Shown here piece after piece: positions 54,647 to 64,000 of a stretch of DNA of 64,000 bases; position 1 is the first letter of the stretch; each line of letters opens with the position of its first letter. Position numbers and translations under genes: made by a program. The notes under the pieces were generated by a model. It was not told where the DNA came from. It saw only the letters and a program-made list of their open reading frames with translations, and did not search any database. The stretch spans positions 620,001 to 684,000 of the forward strand of contig NZ_JAUTAL010000001.1 of the NCBI RefSeq assembly GCF_030818575.1. The letters run 5' to 3'. The DNA comes from Chryseobacterium camelliae. Lineage in GTDB: Bacteria > Bacteroidota > Bacteroidia > Flavobacteriales > Weeksellaceae.

Positions 54647-57600
54647 ATGAAACGAATTCTACTCATGTGCTTGATGTGGCTGGCTTCCAGTATGTCTGCA
54701 CAGATTACCCTGGGCTCTGGTACTAACAAAGGGCCCGCTCCGGTAAGTACCTATTACGGATACTCGTATGTTCAGCAGATTTTTCCAAAATCTGAGATCA
54801 ATGCCAATGCTGCCGGTAATATTACAGGGTTGAAGTTTTACTTATCTTCAACAGCTACACTTACCAATTCCAATGCCTGGGTGGTTTACATCGGTCATAC
54901 CAGTAAGACGTCTTTTACCTCCACATCAGATTGGGTTCCTGTAGCCAACCTTACCAAAGTATTTGACGGTACAGTAACCAACAATGCAGGGGTTGTGGAA
55001 GTGACTTTCACTACACCATTTGCCTACAATAATGTAGATAATCTGGTTATTGCGGCAGAAGAAAATCAGTCGGGATATGATTCCAATAACTCTTCTGAAG
55101 CCATGTATGTGTATGCTTCTTCTGCTAATTCAACTTTGTATTACAGAAATGACACTACCAATCCGGATCCTGCAGGAACGCTTCCTGCAGGAACGCTGTA
55201 CGGAAGCAAATCTCTTGTTACTCTGGTAGGCCTTACAGCAAGTGCAACTCCTTCCTGCCCTGTTGTTACGGCTCCTGCTGCAGCCGCTACAGGTGTTTCT
55301 GTAACACCAACTATTTCCTGGAGTTCCGTTAACAGTGCAACAGGATATAAGTTATCTGTAGGAACTACCGCAGGTGGTACAGATGTTTTAAACAATCAGG
55401 ATATTACAAGTGGGACCTCTTACACTTTTACAACACCTTTACAGTATTCCAAGCAATACTATTATTCTGTAAATGCATACAGTGCTGGAGGAACATCAGC
55501 TGGATGTGCCCAGAACAGTTTTACGACAGCCAATATTCCTTGTCCTGTAGTGACGGCGCCTGCATTGGGAGCGTTTGGAGTTTCTACAACACCAACTATT
55601 ACATGGACTGCCGTAACAGGGGCTACAGGTTATAAGCTATCTGTAGGAACTACTTCCGGAGGAACCAATGTATTGAACAATCAGGACCTAGGTAATGTGA
55701 CTTCATATACTTTCTCTTCAGCTCTAAACGCCGGGACGAAGTATTATTATACACTGAATTCATATAATGCAAATTCTACGTCTGCATCATGTACAGAAAG
55801 AACATTCTCTACTTTATGTGCTGCTGCAACAACATTCTCTCAGAATTTTGATAGCATAACCACACCAGACTGGCCAATGTGCTGGGGTAAAGTAGGAAGT
55901 ACAGGTAGTGCCTATACTCAGGCGAGTACAGCTATATCTTCCCCGAATAATATGTACATCTATGCTTCTTCCACTACTTCACTTCCGGTAGTTTCAATGC
56001 CGCCTGTGAGTACATTGCAATCCGGTAACTACAGACTTAGATTCAAGGCAAGAGGAAACTCCACTGCCGGAGGTAAGATAGAAGTAGGATATTTAACCAA
56101 CCCTGCAGATGCTACCACATTTGTTAATTTGTCTACTTTTACCACAACGAGTATAACTACTGTAGATAACTTTATTGTAAACAATATTACGGCACCATCA
56201 GGAGTTACTACATTAGCTTTCAGACATACAGGAAGCCCTGCATACTCTGTTCTTATTGATGATGTTGTTTATGAACTGGTTCCTTCATGTGATGCACCGA
56301 CTGCATTAGCAGCGTCAGCGGTAACTTCAAACAGTGCCACCATATCCTGGACAGCTCCTTCTGCTGCTCCTGGTAGCGGATATCAGCTGTATTACAGTAC
56401 ATCTTCAACTGCTCCGACTGCTTCTACAACCCCAAGCATCTCCAGTATAACCTCAACATCAGCTAATTTACCAGCTACATTAAGTGCTTCTACACAATAT
56501 TATGTATGGGTAAGATCCAATTGCGGAAGTTCTCAGAGTGCATGGTCTTCGGTTTTAACCTTTACCACTGAATGTCTGCCTGTTTCTACATTACCATGGT
56601 CTGAAAACTTCGATGCTATGACTAATGTTGGTTCCAATATTCTACCTGCATGCTGGGCTTCTACTGCAGGAGGATATAGCTCTACAGAAAACTATACCTC
56701 AGCAACCAGTGCGGGAAATACCTATAATAATCCTAAGTCAGCTCCGAATTATGTAACGATTTATTATCCTACTACGAATGCAGCTTATCTTTGGACTCCT
56801 AAATTTGCCCTTACAGCTGGACAGTCTTATGACTTTACTTTCTATTGGGTAGGTGATGGTCTTACAGGATGGCAGGGAGATGTAGTGGTGAACGGCACAC
56901 AATCCCCAACAGGAGCTACTTCATTAAGTAATTTCCTTACCCCTACGCAAACTGCAACCGGAGGTTCGGAAAGTACCAATTACACCAAAGTGAAAGTAAC
57001 TTTTGTTCCAACCACTACAGGTAACTATACTTTCGGTATTAAATCACTGGCTACTACCTATGTGCCTTACTATTTAGGATTTGATGATTTCAGCCTGATG
57101 CTGTCTCCTTCATGTACGGAACCAACTGCATTGACTGCTTCTGCAGTTACCACAACAGGTGCTACCGTATCTTGGACCGCACCTGCAACGGCACCATCAG
57201 GATATCAGGTGTATTACAGTACTTCACCTACAGCTCCTACAGCTACAACAACTCCTTCTATAACTGGGGTAAGCGGTATGACAACTCCGCTAACGAATTT
57301 AACGCCAGGTACTACCTATTATGTATGGGTGAGATCCAACTGTGGAGGTTCACAGAGCATCTGGTCTTCATCATTATCCTTCACTACGGCTTGCGTTGCT
57401 GCAACCGTTCCGTATACCTTGAATTTTGACAACGTAACCGTTCCGTCATTACCGGTTTGCGGATCTACAGTAAATGCCGGATCTGGTAAACAGTGGGTAA
57501 CTGCAGCGGCGCCTACCGATATTACCGGATTTAATTCCAATGTTCTGAAATATGGATATGATACAGCTAATGCAGCCAATGCATGGTTCTTTACACAAGG

Positions 57601-58141
57601 AATTAACCTGACCGCAGGAACACAGTATACTATTTCTTACAAATATGGAAATAACAGCATATATTATACTGAGAAAATGAAAGTAGCTTACGGGACTTCT
57701 CCATCAGTTGCAGGAATGACCAATGCATTGGCAGATTATTCTTCCATCAATGATAATACACTTCATACGGAAAGCATTACTTTCACACCAACTGCTTCAG
57801 GAACGTATTATTTCGGATTTAATGCTTATTCTGATGCTAATCAGTATAACCTTTATCTTGACGATATCAGCATTATCAATACTGCACTGGGAACTTCTGA
57901 AGTAGCCGGTAACAGAAACGATATCAGGGTATATCCTAATCCGTTCACAGATGTACTGCATATTTCTGACATTTCCAAAGTGAAGTCAGCTTCAGTAACT
58001 GATATTGCCGGAAGATTGATAAAAACCATAGCCAATCCTGCTGAAGCGCTTAACTTAAGCGAACTGAATTCAGGAATGTATCTGATAACATTGGATATGA
58101 AAGATGGTTCTAAACAGACTATAAAAGTCATCAAGAAATAA
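54647..58141 (+). CDS. T9SS-exported multidomain adhesin-like protein
   Basis: The 1164-residue protein has a signal peptide ending MSAQ, an N-terminal beta domain of about 185 residues ([15 protein letters not shown]), two Ig/FN3-like repeats (each with CPVVTAPA and GYKLSVGTT), two jelly-roll carbohydrate-binding-like domains separated by FN3 repeats with the SNCGS-type WVRSNCG pattern, and a T9SS sorting domain from about 1090 ([13 protein letters not shown] to IKVIKK). Predicted to be exported and displayed. Its N-terminal and C-terminal domains are closely shared with the next gene (655 residues), 132 bases downstream. Confidence 0.92.
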   Translation: MKRILLMCLMWLASSMSAQITLGSGTNKGPAPVSTYYGYSYVQQIFPKSEINANAAGNITGLKFYLSSTATLTNSNAWVVYIGHTSKTSFTSTSDWVPVANLTKVFDGTVTNNAGVVEVTFTTPFAYNNVDNLVIAAEENQSGYDSNNSSEAMYVYASSANSTLYYRNDTTNPDPAGTLPAGTLYGSKSLVTLVGLTASATPSCPVVTAPAAAATGVSVTPTISWSSVNSATGYKLSVGTTAGGTDVLNNQDITSGTSYTFTTPLQYSKQYYYSVNAYSAGGTSAGCAQNSFTTANIPCPVVTAPALGAFGVSTTPTITWTAVTGATGYKLSVGTTSGGTNVLNNQDLGNVTSYTFSSALNAGTKYYYTLNSYNANSTSASCTERTFSTLCAAATTFSQNFDSITTPDWPMCWGKVGSTGSAYTQASTAISSPNNMYIYASSTTSLPVVSMPPVSTLQSGNYRLRFKARGNSTAGGKIEVGYLTNPADATTFVNLSTFTTTSITTVDNFIVNNITAPSGVTTLAFRHTGSPAYSVLIDDVVYELVPSCDAPTALAASAVTSNSATISWTAPSAAPGSGYQLYYSTSSTAPTASTTPSISSITSTSANLPATLSASTQYYVWVRSNCGSSQSAWSSVLTFTTECLPVSTLPWSENFDAMTNVGSNILPACWASTAGGYSSTENYTSATSAGNTYNNPKSAPNYVTIYYPTTNAAYLWTPKFALTAGQSYDFTFYWVGDGLTGWQGDVVVNGTQSPTGATSLSNFLTPTQTATGGSESTNYTKVKVTFVPTTTGNYTFGIKSLATTYVPYYLGFDDFSLMLSPSCTEPTALTASAVTTTGATVSWTAPATAPSGYQVYYSTSPTAPTATTTPSITGVSGMTTPLTNLTPGTTYYVWVRSNCGGSQSIWSSSLSFTTACVAATVPYTLNFDNVTVPSLPVCGSTVNAGSGKQWVTAAAPTDITGFNSNVLKYGYDTANAANAWFFTQGINLTAGTQYTISYKYGNNSIYYTEKMKVAYGTSPSVAGMTNALADYSSINDNTLHTESITFTPTASGTYYFGFNAYSDANQYNLYLDDISIINTALGTSEVAGNRNDIRVYPNPFTDVLHISDISKVKSASVTDIAGRLIKTIANPAEALNLSELNSGMYLITLDMKDGSKQTIKVIKK

Positions 58142-58164
58142 TTTTTTAGATACCATAAAAAATG

Positions 58165-58195
58165 AATAGCGGCAGTACTGCCGCTATTTTTTTTG
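58165..58195 (+). terminator. Terminator between the two T9SS genes
   Basis: 12-base arms of a perfect palindrome (AATAGCGGCAGT with its complement, 58165-58188) followed by eight T. It implies separate transcription or attenuation between the paralogues. Confidence 0.85.
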
Positions 58196-58273
58196 CTTAA
58201 ATTTTAATTTTTATGCATTCAATACAAAAGTTTATTGTTACTTTTAAGGTAAGAATCGCTAAGAAATAAACTT

Positions 58274-60241
58274 ATGGTAAAAATTTTATTTTCATGTTTA
58301 CTAATGATAAGCCTATCATTATCTGCCCAGATTAGTCTGGGAACGGGAAGTACGGATGTCGGTGTGGCTCCGGTAAGTACCTATTACGGGTACTCTTATG
58401 TACAGCAGATTTATACGAAACAGGAAATCAATGCTAATGCTGCGGGAAATATTACAGGGCTCAAGTTTTATCTTGATCCATCGATGTCCTTAACTAACTC
58501 TTCCAACTGGACAGTGTATGTTGGCCATACCTCCAAAAATTCTTTTTCATCGGATACAGACTGGGTACCGTTGTCTCAGCTTACTCAGGTGTATTCTGGT
58601 GCTGTAACCAATAACAATGGAGTGGTAGAAGTTACTTTTGCTACTCCCTTTGCTTATAATAATACAAATAATCTGGTCATCGCTGCAAAAGAGAATACCC
58701 CGGGTTATGATGATAATGATTATGATGATGTTTTCTATGTATATGATGGTGTATCAGGTTCTTCCATTTATTATAAGGATGACAACACTATTCCTGATCC
58801 TGCATCACCGCCTATGGGGAATCTGGTGCCTTATAAGTCCGTAATAACCATTAATGGGCTAACAGGCAGCAGCCTGCCTGCGTGTCCGGTCATTACATAC
58901 CCTGCCAATAATGCGGTATCAGTACCTTTGTCACCCAACATTACATGGATTGCCTCACCAAATGCCACGAGCTATAAAGTTTCTATAGGAACTACCTCCG
59001 GAGGCACAAATGTAGTAAACCAGCAATCTGTAACAACTACAGGATTTACACCTTCAACCCCTCTTGTACCGAATACCAACTATTATCTAAGGGTCGTAGC
59101 AGTAGGACCCGGTGGAGAATCAGCGGGTTGTACAGAAGTCATGTTCAAAACATTGCCTCCTCCACCCGGAAACGATGACTGCTCAGGGGCGATATCTTTA
59201 ACGGTAAATCCGAATATGAACTGCAGTAGTACTACACAGGGATCCACTCTTGGAGCTACGGATTCTGGTTTAATTCCTGATCCTTGTTACGGAGAACCGG
59301 ACGATGATGTTTGGTTTAAATTTGTGGCAACGGCGACTTCGCATTACATTTCCCTCAGCAATATTGTTTCAGTAGGAACAGTTTCTAATGATACGGATAC
59401 GTATTTCCAGGTATTTAGCGGAAGCTGTAGTAACCCTTCTAGTATTCTTTGTTCGGATGATACTTCAGCACTTGTGAGTAACCTGACTGTAGGAGACACC
59501 TATTATGTAAGGGTATACAGTTATTATGGCGCTGGAAGTAACCAGAGTTTTAATATCTGTGTAGGCACTTTACCGCCTCCACCAGCCAATGACAGCTGCT
59601 CAGGTGCTTTGGTAGCTTCAGCTTTCCCTTATACTTATACTCAGTCCGACGGGGCGGGTGCTACAAATAACTCAGGGTTTGTCACAGCATGCAGCAATGC
59701 GATGAACGACGGAACATGGTTTACTTTTACAGGAAACGGAAATGCCTTTACTGTTTCGGTAAATATGCCTGCGGGAAGCAACTTTGATCCTCAGATCGGT
59801 GTCTATACCGGTACATGCGGAAATCTTGTTTGTGAAGGTACAGTTGATAATGCATTTGAAGGAGGTACTGAAACAATAACATTCACTACCACTGCAGGGA
59901 CAGTTTATTATGTTAATGTAGGAGATTACAGTGGCTTTACAGATAACCTGGAGGGAGCATTTACGATCAACATCACCAATAATAATCTGGGTACTTCAGA
60001 AACAGTGAAATCTAAAAATGATCTCCAGATATATCCTAATCCTTTTACTGAATCATTCCATATTTCAAATGCGGATAAAGTACTATCTGCTTCTATTTCG
60101 GATATGTCAGGGAAACTGGTTAAAACCATTTCCAATCCGGGAACGGCGATCCATGACGGAGAGCTTATCTCAGGAATGTATGTGGTTACGCTTGAATTGA
60201 AAGATGGGTCTAAACAGACGCTGAAAATAATCAAAAAGTAA
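58274..60241 (+). CDS. T9SS-exported protein, paralogue of the upstream gene
   Basis: The 655-residue protein has a signal peptide (LSLSAQ), the same N-terminal domain as its neighbour ([16 protein letters not shown]), one FN3-like repeat (CPVITYPANNA), then two copies of a beta domain with NDDCSGAISL / NDSCSGALVA starts (PPC-like pre-peptidase C-terminal domains), and a T9SS sorting domain from about residue 582 (IYPNPFTESFHIS). It differs from its paralogue in the middle: PPC-like units replace jelly-rolls. Probable origin by tandem duplication and domain exchange. Confidence 0.92.
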   Translation: MVKILFSCLLMISLSLSAQISLGTGSTDVGVAPVSTYYGYSYVQQIYTKQEINANAAGNITGLKFYLDPSMSLTNSSNWTVYVGHTSKNSFSSDTDWVPLSQLTQVYSGAVTNNNGVVEVTFATPFAYNNTNNLVIAAKENTPGYDDNDYDDVFYVYDGVSGSSIYYKDDNTIPDPASPPMGNLVPYKSVITINGLTGSSLPACPVITYPANNAVSVPLSPNITWIASPNATSYKVSIGTTSGGTNVVNQQSVTTTGFTPSTPLVPNTNYYLRVVAVGPGGESAGCTEVMFKTLPPPPGNDDCSGAISLTVNPNMNCSSTTQGSTLGATDSGLIPDPCYGEPDDDVWFKFVATATSHYISLSNIVSVGTVSNDTDTYFQVFSGSCSNPSSILCSDDTSALVSNLTVGDTYYVRVYSYYGAGSNQSFNICVGTLPPPPANDSCSGALVASAFPYTYTQSDGAGATNNSGFVTACSNAMNDGTWFTFTGNGNAFTVSVNMPAGSNFDPQIGVYTGTCGNLVCEGTVDNAFEGGTETITFTTTAGTVYYVNVGDYSGFTDNLEGAFTINITNNNLGTSETVKSKNDLQIYPNPFTESFHISNADKVLSASISDMSGKLVKTISNPGTAIHDGELISGMYVVTLELKDGSKQTLKIIKK

Positions 60242-60253
60242 TAACTTGTACTG

Positions 60254-60280
60254 AAAGCGGCCTCTAACGGCCGCTTTTTT
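60254..60280 (+). terminator. Terminator after the second T9SS gene
   Basis: 9-bp stem AAAGCGGCC/GGCCGCTTT (60254-60262, 60269-60277) followed by T. Confidence 0.9.
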
Positions 60281-60410
60281 ATTAACTGTATTGATGGGTC
60301 AAAAAAAAGCATTTAAAGATTACGGTCATATTTTTTAATGAGAAGGTATTTAAGAATTGGTAGGGCTGCAGACAAGGCATAGGTATGATATGTATAATAA
60401 ATACCATGCA

Positions 60411-60440
60411 AACAAACAGGGAAGCATAAGCTTCCCTGTT
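60411..60440 (-). terminator. Terminator-like hairpin after the small membrane protein gene
   Basis: 11-bp stem AACAGGGAAGC/GCTTCCCTGTT (60415-60425, 60430-60440), loop ATAA, with T-rich flank on the minus strand (TTTGTTTG) and a stronger T run on the plus strand. Confidence 0.6.
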
Positions 60441-60481
60441 TTATTTTCAGCTTTATTTGAAAAGCAGTTTTTTCTATATAA

Positions 60482-60643
60482 CTATTTATCCGCCGGAACA
60501 GGCTGAAGATCTCCTGTATTGAGTGTTGAGAAAACAGCTGGGAAAAAAGTAACAAGGATAAAATAAATGACGATCATCAATATGATCAGAGAGAAAAGAA
60601 CAACAACTAAGGTATTGGGCTTATTTTTCTTTTTTGGTTCCAT
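60482..60643 (-). CDS. Small single-span membrane protein of unknown function
   Basis: From ATG 60643 a 53-residue protein: basic head (MEPKKKNKPN), one hydrophobic helix (LVVVLFSLIILMIVIYFILVT) and an acidic, Pro-containing tail. Upstream in-frame starts exist but the preceding part overlaps the neighbouring channel gene and looks non-coding. Possibly co-transcribed with the channel gene 41 bases upstream. Confidence 0.55.
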   Translation of the reverse strand: MEPKKKNKPNTLVVVLFSLIILMIVIYFILVTFFPAVFSTLNTGDLQPVPADK

Positions 60644-60684
60644 GATTCTGTGGTATTTTGTTAATAGATATCTGATGCGGAAAC

Positions 60685-61512
60685 CTAAGCTAATTTCTTG
60701 CCACATTGCTTACAATACCTGGCATCATCATCAATATCTTCATTCCCGCATCTCTCACATACCTTTTCCAGGTTCTGTCGCTTATTGCGCATTTCTGCTG
60801 TTACAATTCCGGTAGGTACGGCAATAATGGAATAACCGGCGAGCATCAGGATAACCGCGAAAAATTTGCCCAGTGGCGTAATCGGGGAAACATCCCCATA
60901 ACCAACCGTAGTCACGGTAACTACAGCCCAGTAAATAGATTGCGGAATGGTTTCAAATCCCTGCCTTCCGCCTTCTACCATAAACATCATGGATCCTACG
61001 ATAACGGAGAAGATAATCAGGAAGAGCAGGAAGATGTAAATTTTTCTTGAACTGTTCTTCAGTGCCCTAACGATCAGGTATCCGTCATTCATGAAATCCA
61101 GAAGATTGAAGATCCTGAAAACCCTGAGCATCCTAAGCATCCTGAAAATCAGGAAATATTTGGTGACCGGAAAAAAGAAGCTAAGATAAAATGGGGTAAG
61201 TGCCAGGAAATCTATGATCCCGAAAAAGCTGAAGATATAACTTTTCTTATTTTTTACCACGGCAATTCTCATCCAGTATTCAATGGTGAATAATATTGAA
61301 ATGATCCACTCAAGCACCAGAAAGGTATAATGGTATTTCTTTCCCAGCTTAGGAATGCTCTCTGTCATGATAATGGCAGTGCTGGCAAAGATTAGTGATA
61401 ACAGGACAATATCGAACAATTTTCCGAGCCGGGTGTCTGAGCGGTAAATAATTCTGTAGAGGAACCTCTTCCACAGCACATCTTCGGGAACAAGGTTGTG
61501 TTCTCTTTCCAT
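60685..61512 (-). CDS. Voltage-gated-type potassium channel with C-terminal zinc ribbon
   Basis: The 275-residue protein has six membrane helices: S4 carries regularly spaced Arg (FRMLRMLRVFRIFNLL, about 122-137), and the pore filter is TTVGYGD at 201-207. After S6 a short linker leads to a four-Cys zinc ribbon (Cys252, 255, 267, 270) at the very C-terminus. The Kv-like core is typical of bacterial KvAP/KvLm channels; the ribbon is unusual and could bind zinc or another protein. Inner membrane. Confidence 0.88.
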   Translation of the reverse strand: MEREHNLVPEDVLWKRFLYRIIYRSDTRLGKLFDIVLLSLIFASTAIIMTESIPKLGKKYHYTFLVLEWIISILFTIEYWMRIAVVKNKKSYIFSFFGIIDFLALTPFYLSFFFPVTKYFLIFRMLRMLRVFRIFNLLDFMNDGYLIVRALKNSSRKIYIFLLFLIIFSVIVGSMMFMVEGGRQGFETIPQSIYWAVVTVTTVGYGDVSPITPLGKFFAVILMLAGYSIIAVPTGIVTAEMRNKRQNLEKVCERCGNEDIDDDARYCKQCGKKLA

Positions 61513-61571
61513 GTATCGGTTTTTTACTTATTTAAATTATCCCTATTTTCGTAACAAACATACAGAATAAA

Positions 61572-62669
61572 ATGACAATACGCGATGTAATTTTAAAAAT
61601 AGAAAGCAGGCTTCCCCTGCAGCAGGCAGAAAATTTTGATAATGTAGGTTTGCTGTGCGGACTGCCGGAACGTAATGTAAGCGGAATCATGGTTTGTCAT
61701 GATGCATTGGAATCTGTGGTTGATGAAGCCGTTCAGAGGAATTGCAATCTTATTGTATGCTTTCACCCCATCATTTTTTCCGGCCTCAAAACTTTAACGG
61801 GTAAAAACTATGTAGAAAGGGCTGTGCTGAAAGCCATTGAAAATAAAGTTGCAATCTACGCTGTCCATACAGCTTTCGATAATGATTTATTCGGAGTCAA
61901 TGCCGGGATATGTGAGAAGCTGGGACTGAAAAATACCAGGATTCTTCAGCCAAAAAAGAATAACCTGAAGCAGCTCACCGTTTTTGTTCCATCTGAGTAC
62001 AGTGGACAAGTAAGGGAGGCTCTGTTCGCTGCGGGTGCAGGCAGTATAGGGTTCTATGATGAATGCAGTTTTACCGTGAACGGACATGGGACTTTCAGGC
62101 CTGTAGAAGGGGCAAATCCGTTTTCAGGTCAGCAGAATATCCGTGAGAATGCAGATGAGGATATGGTTTCGGTTATCTTTGAAGCCTACAAACAGGGAAG
62201 GATCATTACGGCTATGAAAGAGGCACATCCTTATGAAGAAGTTGCGCACCAAGTGTATCAACTGGATAATGATCATCCATATTCCGGTCTGGGAATGTTT
62301 GGCGAGCTGGAAGAGGCAATGGAAGAAACTGATTTCCTGAGGATGGTAAAGGAAAAGTTTGGCCTTCATGTTATCAAACATTCTGACTTTACAGGGAAAC
62401 AGATCAGGAGAGTAGGAGTACTGGGCGGTTCGGGGGCAGACGGTATCGCTGCGGCACTTGCAGCCAACTGTGATGCCTACCTTACCGGAGACCTTAAATA
62501 CCATGATTATTTCAAAGCGGAATCACGCATGCTCATCTGCGATATAGGTCATTATGAATCAGAACAATGGGTTGCCCAGCAATTATTTGAAATATTGTCA
62601 CAAAAATTTAGTACATTTGCAGTCTCAAAATCTAGCGAAAAAACAAACCCAGTAAATTATTTCCTTTAG
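61572..62669 (+). CDS. Nif3-like dinuclear metal centre protein (YqfO/DUF34 family)
   Basis: The 365-residue protein has the conserved metal-ligand elements of the NIF3 family: FHPIIFSGLK and AVHTAFDND early, and GDLKYHDYFKAE and ICDIGHYESE late, with a PII-like insert in the middle. It forms toroidal hexamers; some members are annotated GTP cyclohydrolase I type 2 without proof. The stop is 2 bases before the next gene, so they are in one operon. The frame ends with the TACATTTG of an internal promoter at 62612-62619. Confidence 0.9.
   Translation: MTIRDVILKIESRLPLQQAENFDNVGLLCGLPERNVSGIMVCHDALESVVDEAVQRNCNLIVCFHPIIFSGLKTLTGKNYVERAVLKAIENKVAIYAVHTAFDNDLFGVNAGICEKLGLKNTRILQPKKNNLKQLTVFVPSEYSGQVREALFAAGAGSIGFYDECSFTVNGHGTFRPVEGANPFSGQQNIRENADEDMVSVIFEAYKQGRIITAMKEAHPYEEVAHQVYQLDNDHPYSGLGMFGELEEAMEETDFLRMVKEKFGLHVIKHSDFTGKQIRRVGVLGGSGADGIAAALAANCDAYLTGDLKYHDYFKAESRMLICDIGHYESEQWVAQQLFEILSQKFSTFAVSKSSEKTNPVNYFL
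62587..62619 (+). promoter_or_regulatory. Internal promoter for the DUF164-type gene, inside the nif3 gene
   Basis: TTG at 62587-62589, 22-base spacer, exact -7 TACATTTG at 62612-62619, 52 bases before the next ATG. It would give the downstream gene expression independent of nif3. Confidence 0.45.
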
Positions 62670-62671
62670 AT

Positions 62672-63448
62672 ATGGCAAAAACCAACGATATTTCAGTTGA
62701 AGAGAAATTAAGAGCTTTATATGATTTACAGATCATTGATTCAAGATTGGATGAAATCCGAAATACAAGAGGAGAATTGCCAATCGAAGTAGAAGATCTG
62801 GAAATTGAAATTGAAGGGCTTGAGAAAAGAGCTGAAAAATTTCATGCAGATATCAAAGATCAGGATGACCAGATCAAGACCAAACATGAAGTGATCAACC
62901 ATGCAAAATCCCTTATTGAAAAATACAAATCCCAACAGGATAACGTAAGAAACAACAAGGAATTTGAAGCCTTAGGTAAAGAAATGGAATACCAGGAGCT
63001 TGAAATTCAGCTTGCTGAGAAGAGAATCAAAGAATTCGGTGCGAAAATCGCTCACAAAAACGAAACTCTTGATGAACTGAACAGAAAGATTGATGAGCTT
63101 AGGAACCACCTTAAGTTTAAGAAAGAAGAACTGGAAGGACTTATCGCTGAAACCCAGAAAGAAGAGGAGTATCTAATCGAGCAGTCTAAAGAATATGCAG
63201 GTAAGATTGACGATCGTCTTCTGGCTTCATACAACAGGATCAGAACCAGCTCGGTAAACGGTCTTGCGGTAGTAGGACTGGAAAGAGGAGCTCCAAAAGG
63301 ATCATTTTTCACCATCCCGCCACAGAAACAAATGGAAATTGCCCAGAGAAAGAAAATCATCATCGATGAGCATTCCGGAAAAATCCTTGTAGACGACGAG
63401 TTGGTAATGGAAGAAAACGAAAGAATGAAATCTGTGATTAAATTTTAA
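62672..63448 (+). CDS. Coiled-coil DUF164-type (C4 zinc-ribbon family) protein lacking all zinc cysteines
   Basis: The 258-residue protein is a long coiled coil (about residues 8-180) followed by a domain that aligns with the C-terminal ribbon of the DUF164/zf-RING_7 family, recognised by VNGLAVVGLERG and IPPQKQMEI...KKIII. In relatives this region has CGGC and CEHCG-type pairs; here the positions are Pro208, Ser211, Asp232 and Ser235, so no zinc site can form. The fold is probably kept but metal binding is lost. Function of the family is unclear (a link to ribosome or nucleic-acid biology is suspected). Encoded right after nif3, a common pair in bacteria. Confidence 0.88.
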   Translation: MAKTNDISVEEKLRALYDLQIIDSRLDEIRNTRGELPIEVEDLEIEIEGLEKRAEKFHADIKDQDDQIKTKHEVINHAKSLIEKYKSQQDNVRNNKEFEALGKEMEYQELEIQLAEKRIKEFGAKIAHKNETLDELNRKIDELRNHLKFKKEELEGLIAETQKEEEYLIEQSKEYAGKIDDRLLASYNRIRTSSVNGLAVVGLERGAPKGSFFTIPPQKQMEIAQRKKIIIDEHSGKILVDDELVMEENERMKSVIKF

Positions 63449-63467
63449 GGATCAGATTCATCCCTAT

Positions 63468-63503
63468 AAAAGCTGTTTCAAATCATTGAAACAGCTTTTT
63501 TTA
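63468..63503 (+). terminator. Terminator after the DUF164-type gene
   Basis: Perfect 14-bp stem AAAAGCTGTTTCAA/TTGAAACAGCTTTT (63468-63481, 63486-63499) and T run. Confidence 0.9.
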
Positions 63504-63539
63504 TGGTGATTACGACTATATCCTATAGAAATTTTCATT

Positions 63540-63569
63540 AAAAAAGCCGTTCCCAATCAGGAACGGCTT
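63540..63569 (-). terminator. Terminator of the acyl-CoA ligase gene
   Basis: 10-bp stem (AAGCCGTTCC/GGAACGGCTT, 63544-63553 with 63560-63569) with six A at 63540-63545 giving T on the minus strand. Confidence 0.85.
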
Positions 63570-63574
63570 CAGTT

Positions 63575-64000
63575 TTATTCGTGGTGGCCATACATTTTAG
63601 TGTACAGGTCTATGAATTTTTCTTTTACGGCCTTTCTTTTCAGCTTCAGTGTAGGTGTCAGCAATCCGCTTTCCACAGTCCAGATCTCCGGAGTCAGCTC
63701 AATTTTCTTGATCTGCTCCCAATTGCCCAGATGCTCATTGGTTTTATGGATTTCCTTTTCAATCCTGTCCTTCAATTCCTGACTGCTGGCAATCTCCTGA
63801 GGTGTGGAACCAATGGAAAGGTTGTTGCGCATCGCCCAGGTTTTTGCAAATTCAAAATCTGGCTGGATCAGTGCGCAAGGCATTTTTTCGCCATCACCTA
63901 CAACCATGATCTGTTCAATGAATTTGGATGCTTTAGCAAGGTTTTCGATGGTTTGCGGAGCAATATATTTTCCACCGGAAGTTTTAAACATCTCTTTTTT
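63575..64000 (-). CDS. Long-chain-fatty-acid--CoA ligase, C-terminal end only
   Basis: The frame runs in from beyond the window edge; 142 codons including the stop are inside. The visible part begins KKEMFKTSGGKYIAPQ, the A8 hinge/lid region of AMP-forming ligases where the Lys contacts the acyl-adenylate, and ends in the C-terminal domain with TPTLKLKRK, which is typical of the FadD15-like long-chain acyl-CoA synthetases. It should activate fatty acids. Start codon and adenylation core are not in the window. Confidence 0.88.
   Translation of the reverse strand, partial: KKEMFKTSGGKYIAPQTIENLAKASKFIEQIMVVGDGEKMPCALIQPDFEFAKTWAMRNNLSIGSTPQEIASSQELKDRIEKEIHKTNEHLGNWEQIKKIELTPEIWTVESGLLTPTLKLKRKAVKEKFIDLYTKMYGHHE

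Overview
The window looks like chromosomal DNA from a flavobacterium, most likely Weeksellaceae (Chryseobacterium or a close relative). The evidence is several secreted proteins with type IX secretion (T9SS) C-terminal sorting domains, -7 promoter boxes of the TAnnTTTG type instead of TATAAT, starts without strong Shine-Dalgarno sequences, a DUF5686 outer-membrane protein, an eukaryote/archaea-like short ProS, a fused alpha/beta E1 dehydrogenase and a DNA polymerase III alpha with a built-in exonuclease. I see no phage, integrase, intact IS element, CRISPR array, rRNA or tRNA. This is mostly core genome with small patches of gene decay.

Layout. 1-8.5 kb (minus strand): a di-haem cytochrome c peroxidase-like lipoprotein cut by the window edge, a PhoX/DUF839 lipoprotein, a DUF5686 outer-membrane protein and alaS. 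8.9-11.3 kb (plus): ECF sigma factor, small zinc-type anti-sigma protein, RclC-like DUF417 membrane protein and an exported MsrA-MsrB fusion, which together read as an oxidant (hypochlorite-type) stress cassette. 11.3-13.9 kb (minus): an unknown membrane protein and an ABC-2 exporter. 14.2-17.7 kb (plus): an odd AAA protein with altered catalytic residues, heptanucleotide repeats, prfB without recoding site, and a DedA protein. 18-21.5 kb: lipoprotein esterase, beta-lactamase-like serine hydrolase, DUF808 protein. 21.6-25.1 kb: a decay-rich island in which two paralogous small lipoprotein genes (one truncated, one frameshifted at an A9 run) flank a lantibiotic-immunity-like ABC transporter with a double-length permease. 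25.2-31.4 kb (minus): dnaJ, grpE, mntH with a clear promoter/operator, a DUF937-OmpA fusion, proS. 31.5-34 kb (plus): a Gly/Trp/Tyr-rich lipoprotein carrying a frameshift and a FadL-like porin. 34.1-41.5 kb: ZIP transporter, two methyltransferases, a glycosyltransferase, a PLP-dependent sulfur amino acid enzyme divergent from an Lrp regulator, bestrophin. 41.6-49.3 kb: T9SS repeat protein, E1 dehydrogenase split by a frameshift, secreted subtilase. 49.6-54.2 kb: dnaE. 54.6-60.2 kb: two tandem paralogous T9SS adhesin-like proteins. 60.5-64 kb: small membrane protein, Kv-type channel with a zinc ribbon, Nif3 family protein, a coiled-coil DUF164-type protein that has lost all its zinc ligands, and the 3' end of an acyl-CoA ligase gene.

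Three genes (near 25.07, 32.00 and 45.49 kb) are each interrupted by what reads as exactly one extra base. That may be real decay or slippage, but a shared assembly error mode must be considered before drawing biology from any of them. The strongest candidates for new biology are the AAA protein with an IF2_N-like head and altered Walker/sensor residues, the zinc-less DUF164 protein, and the lipoprotein-flanked ABC transporter island.
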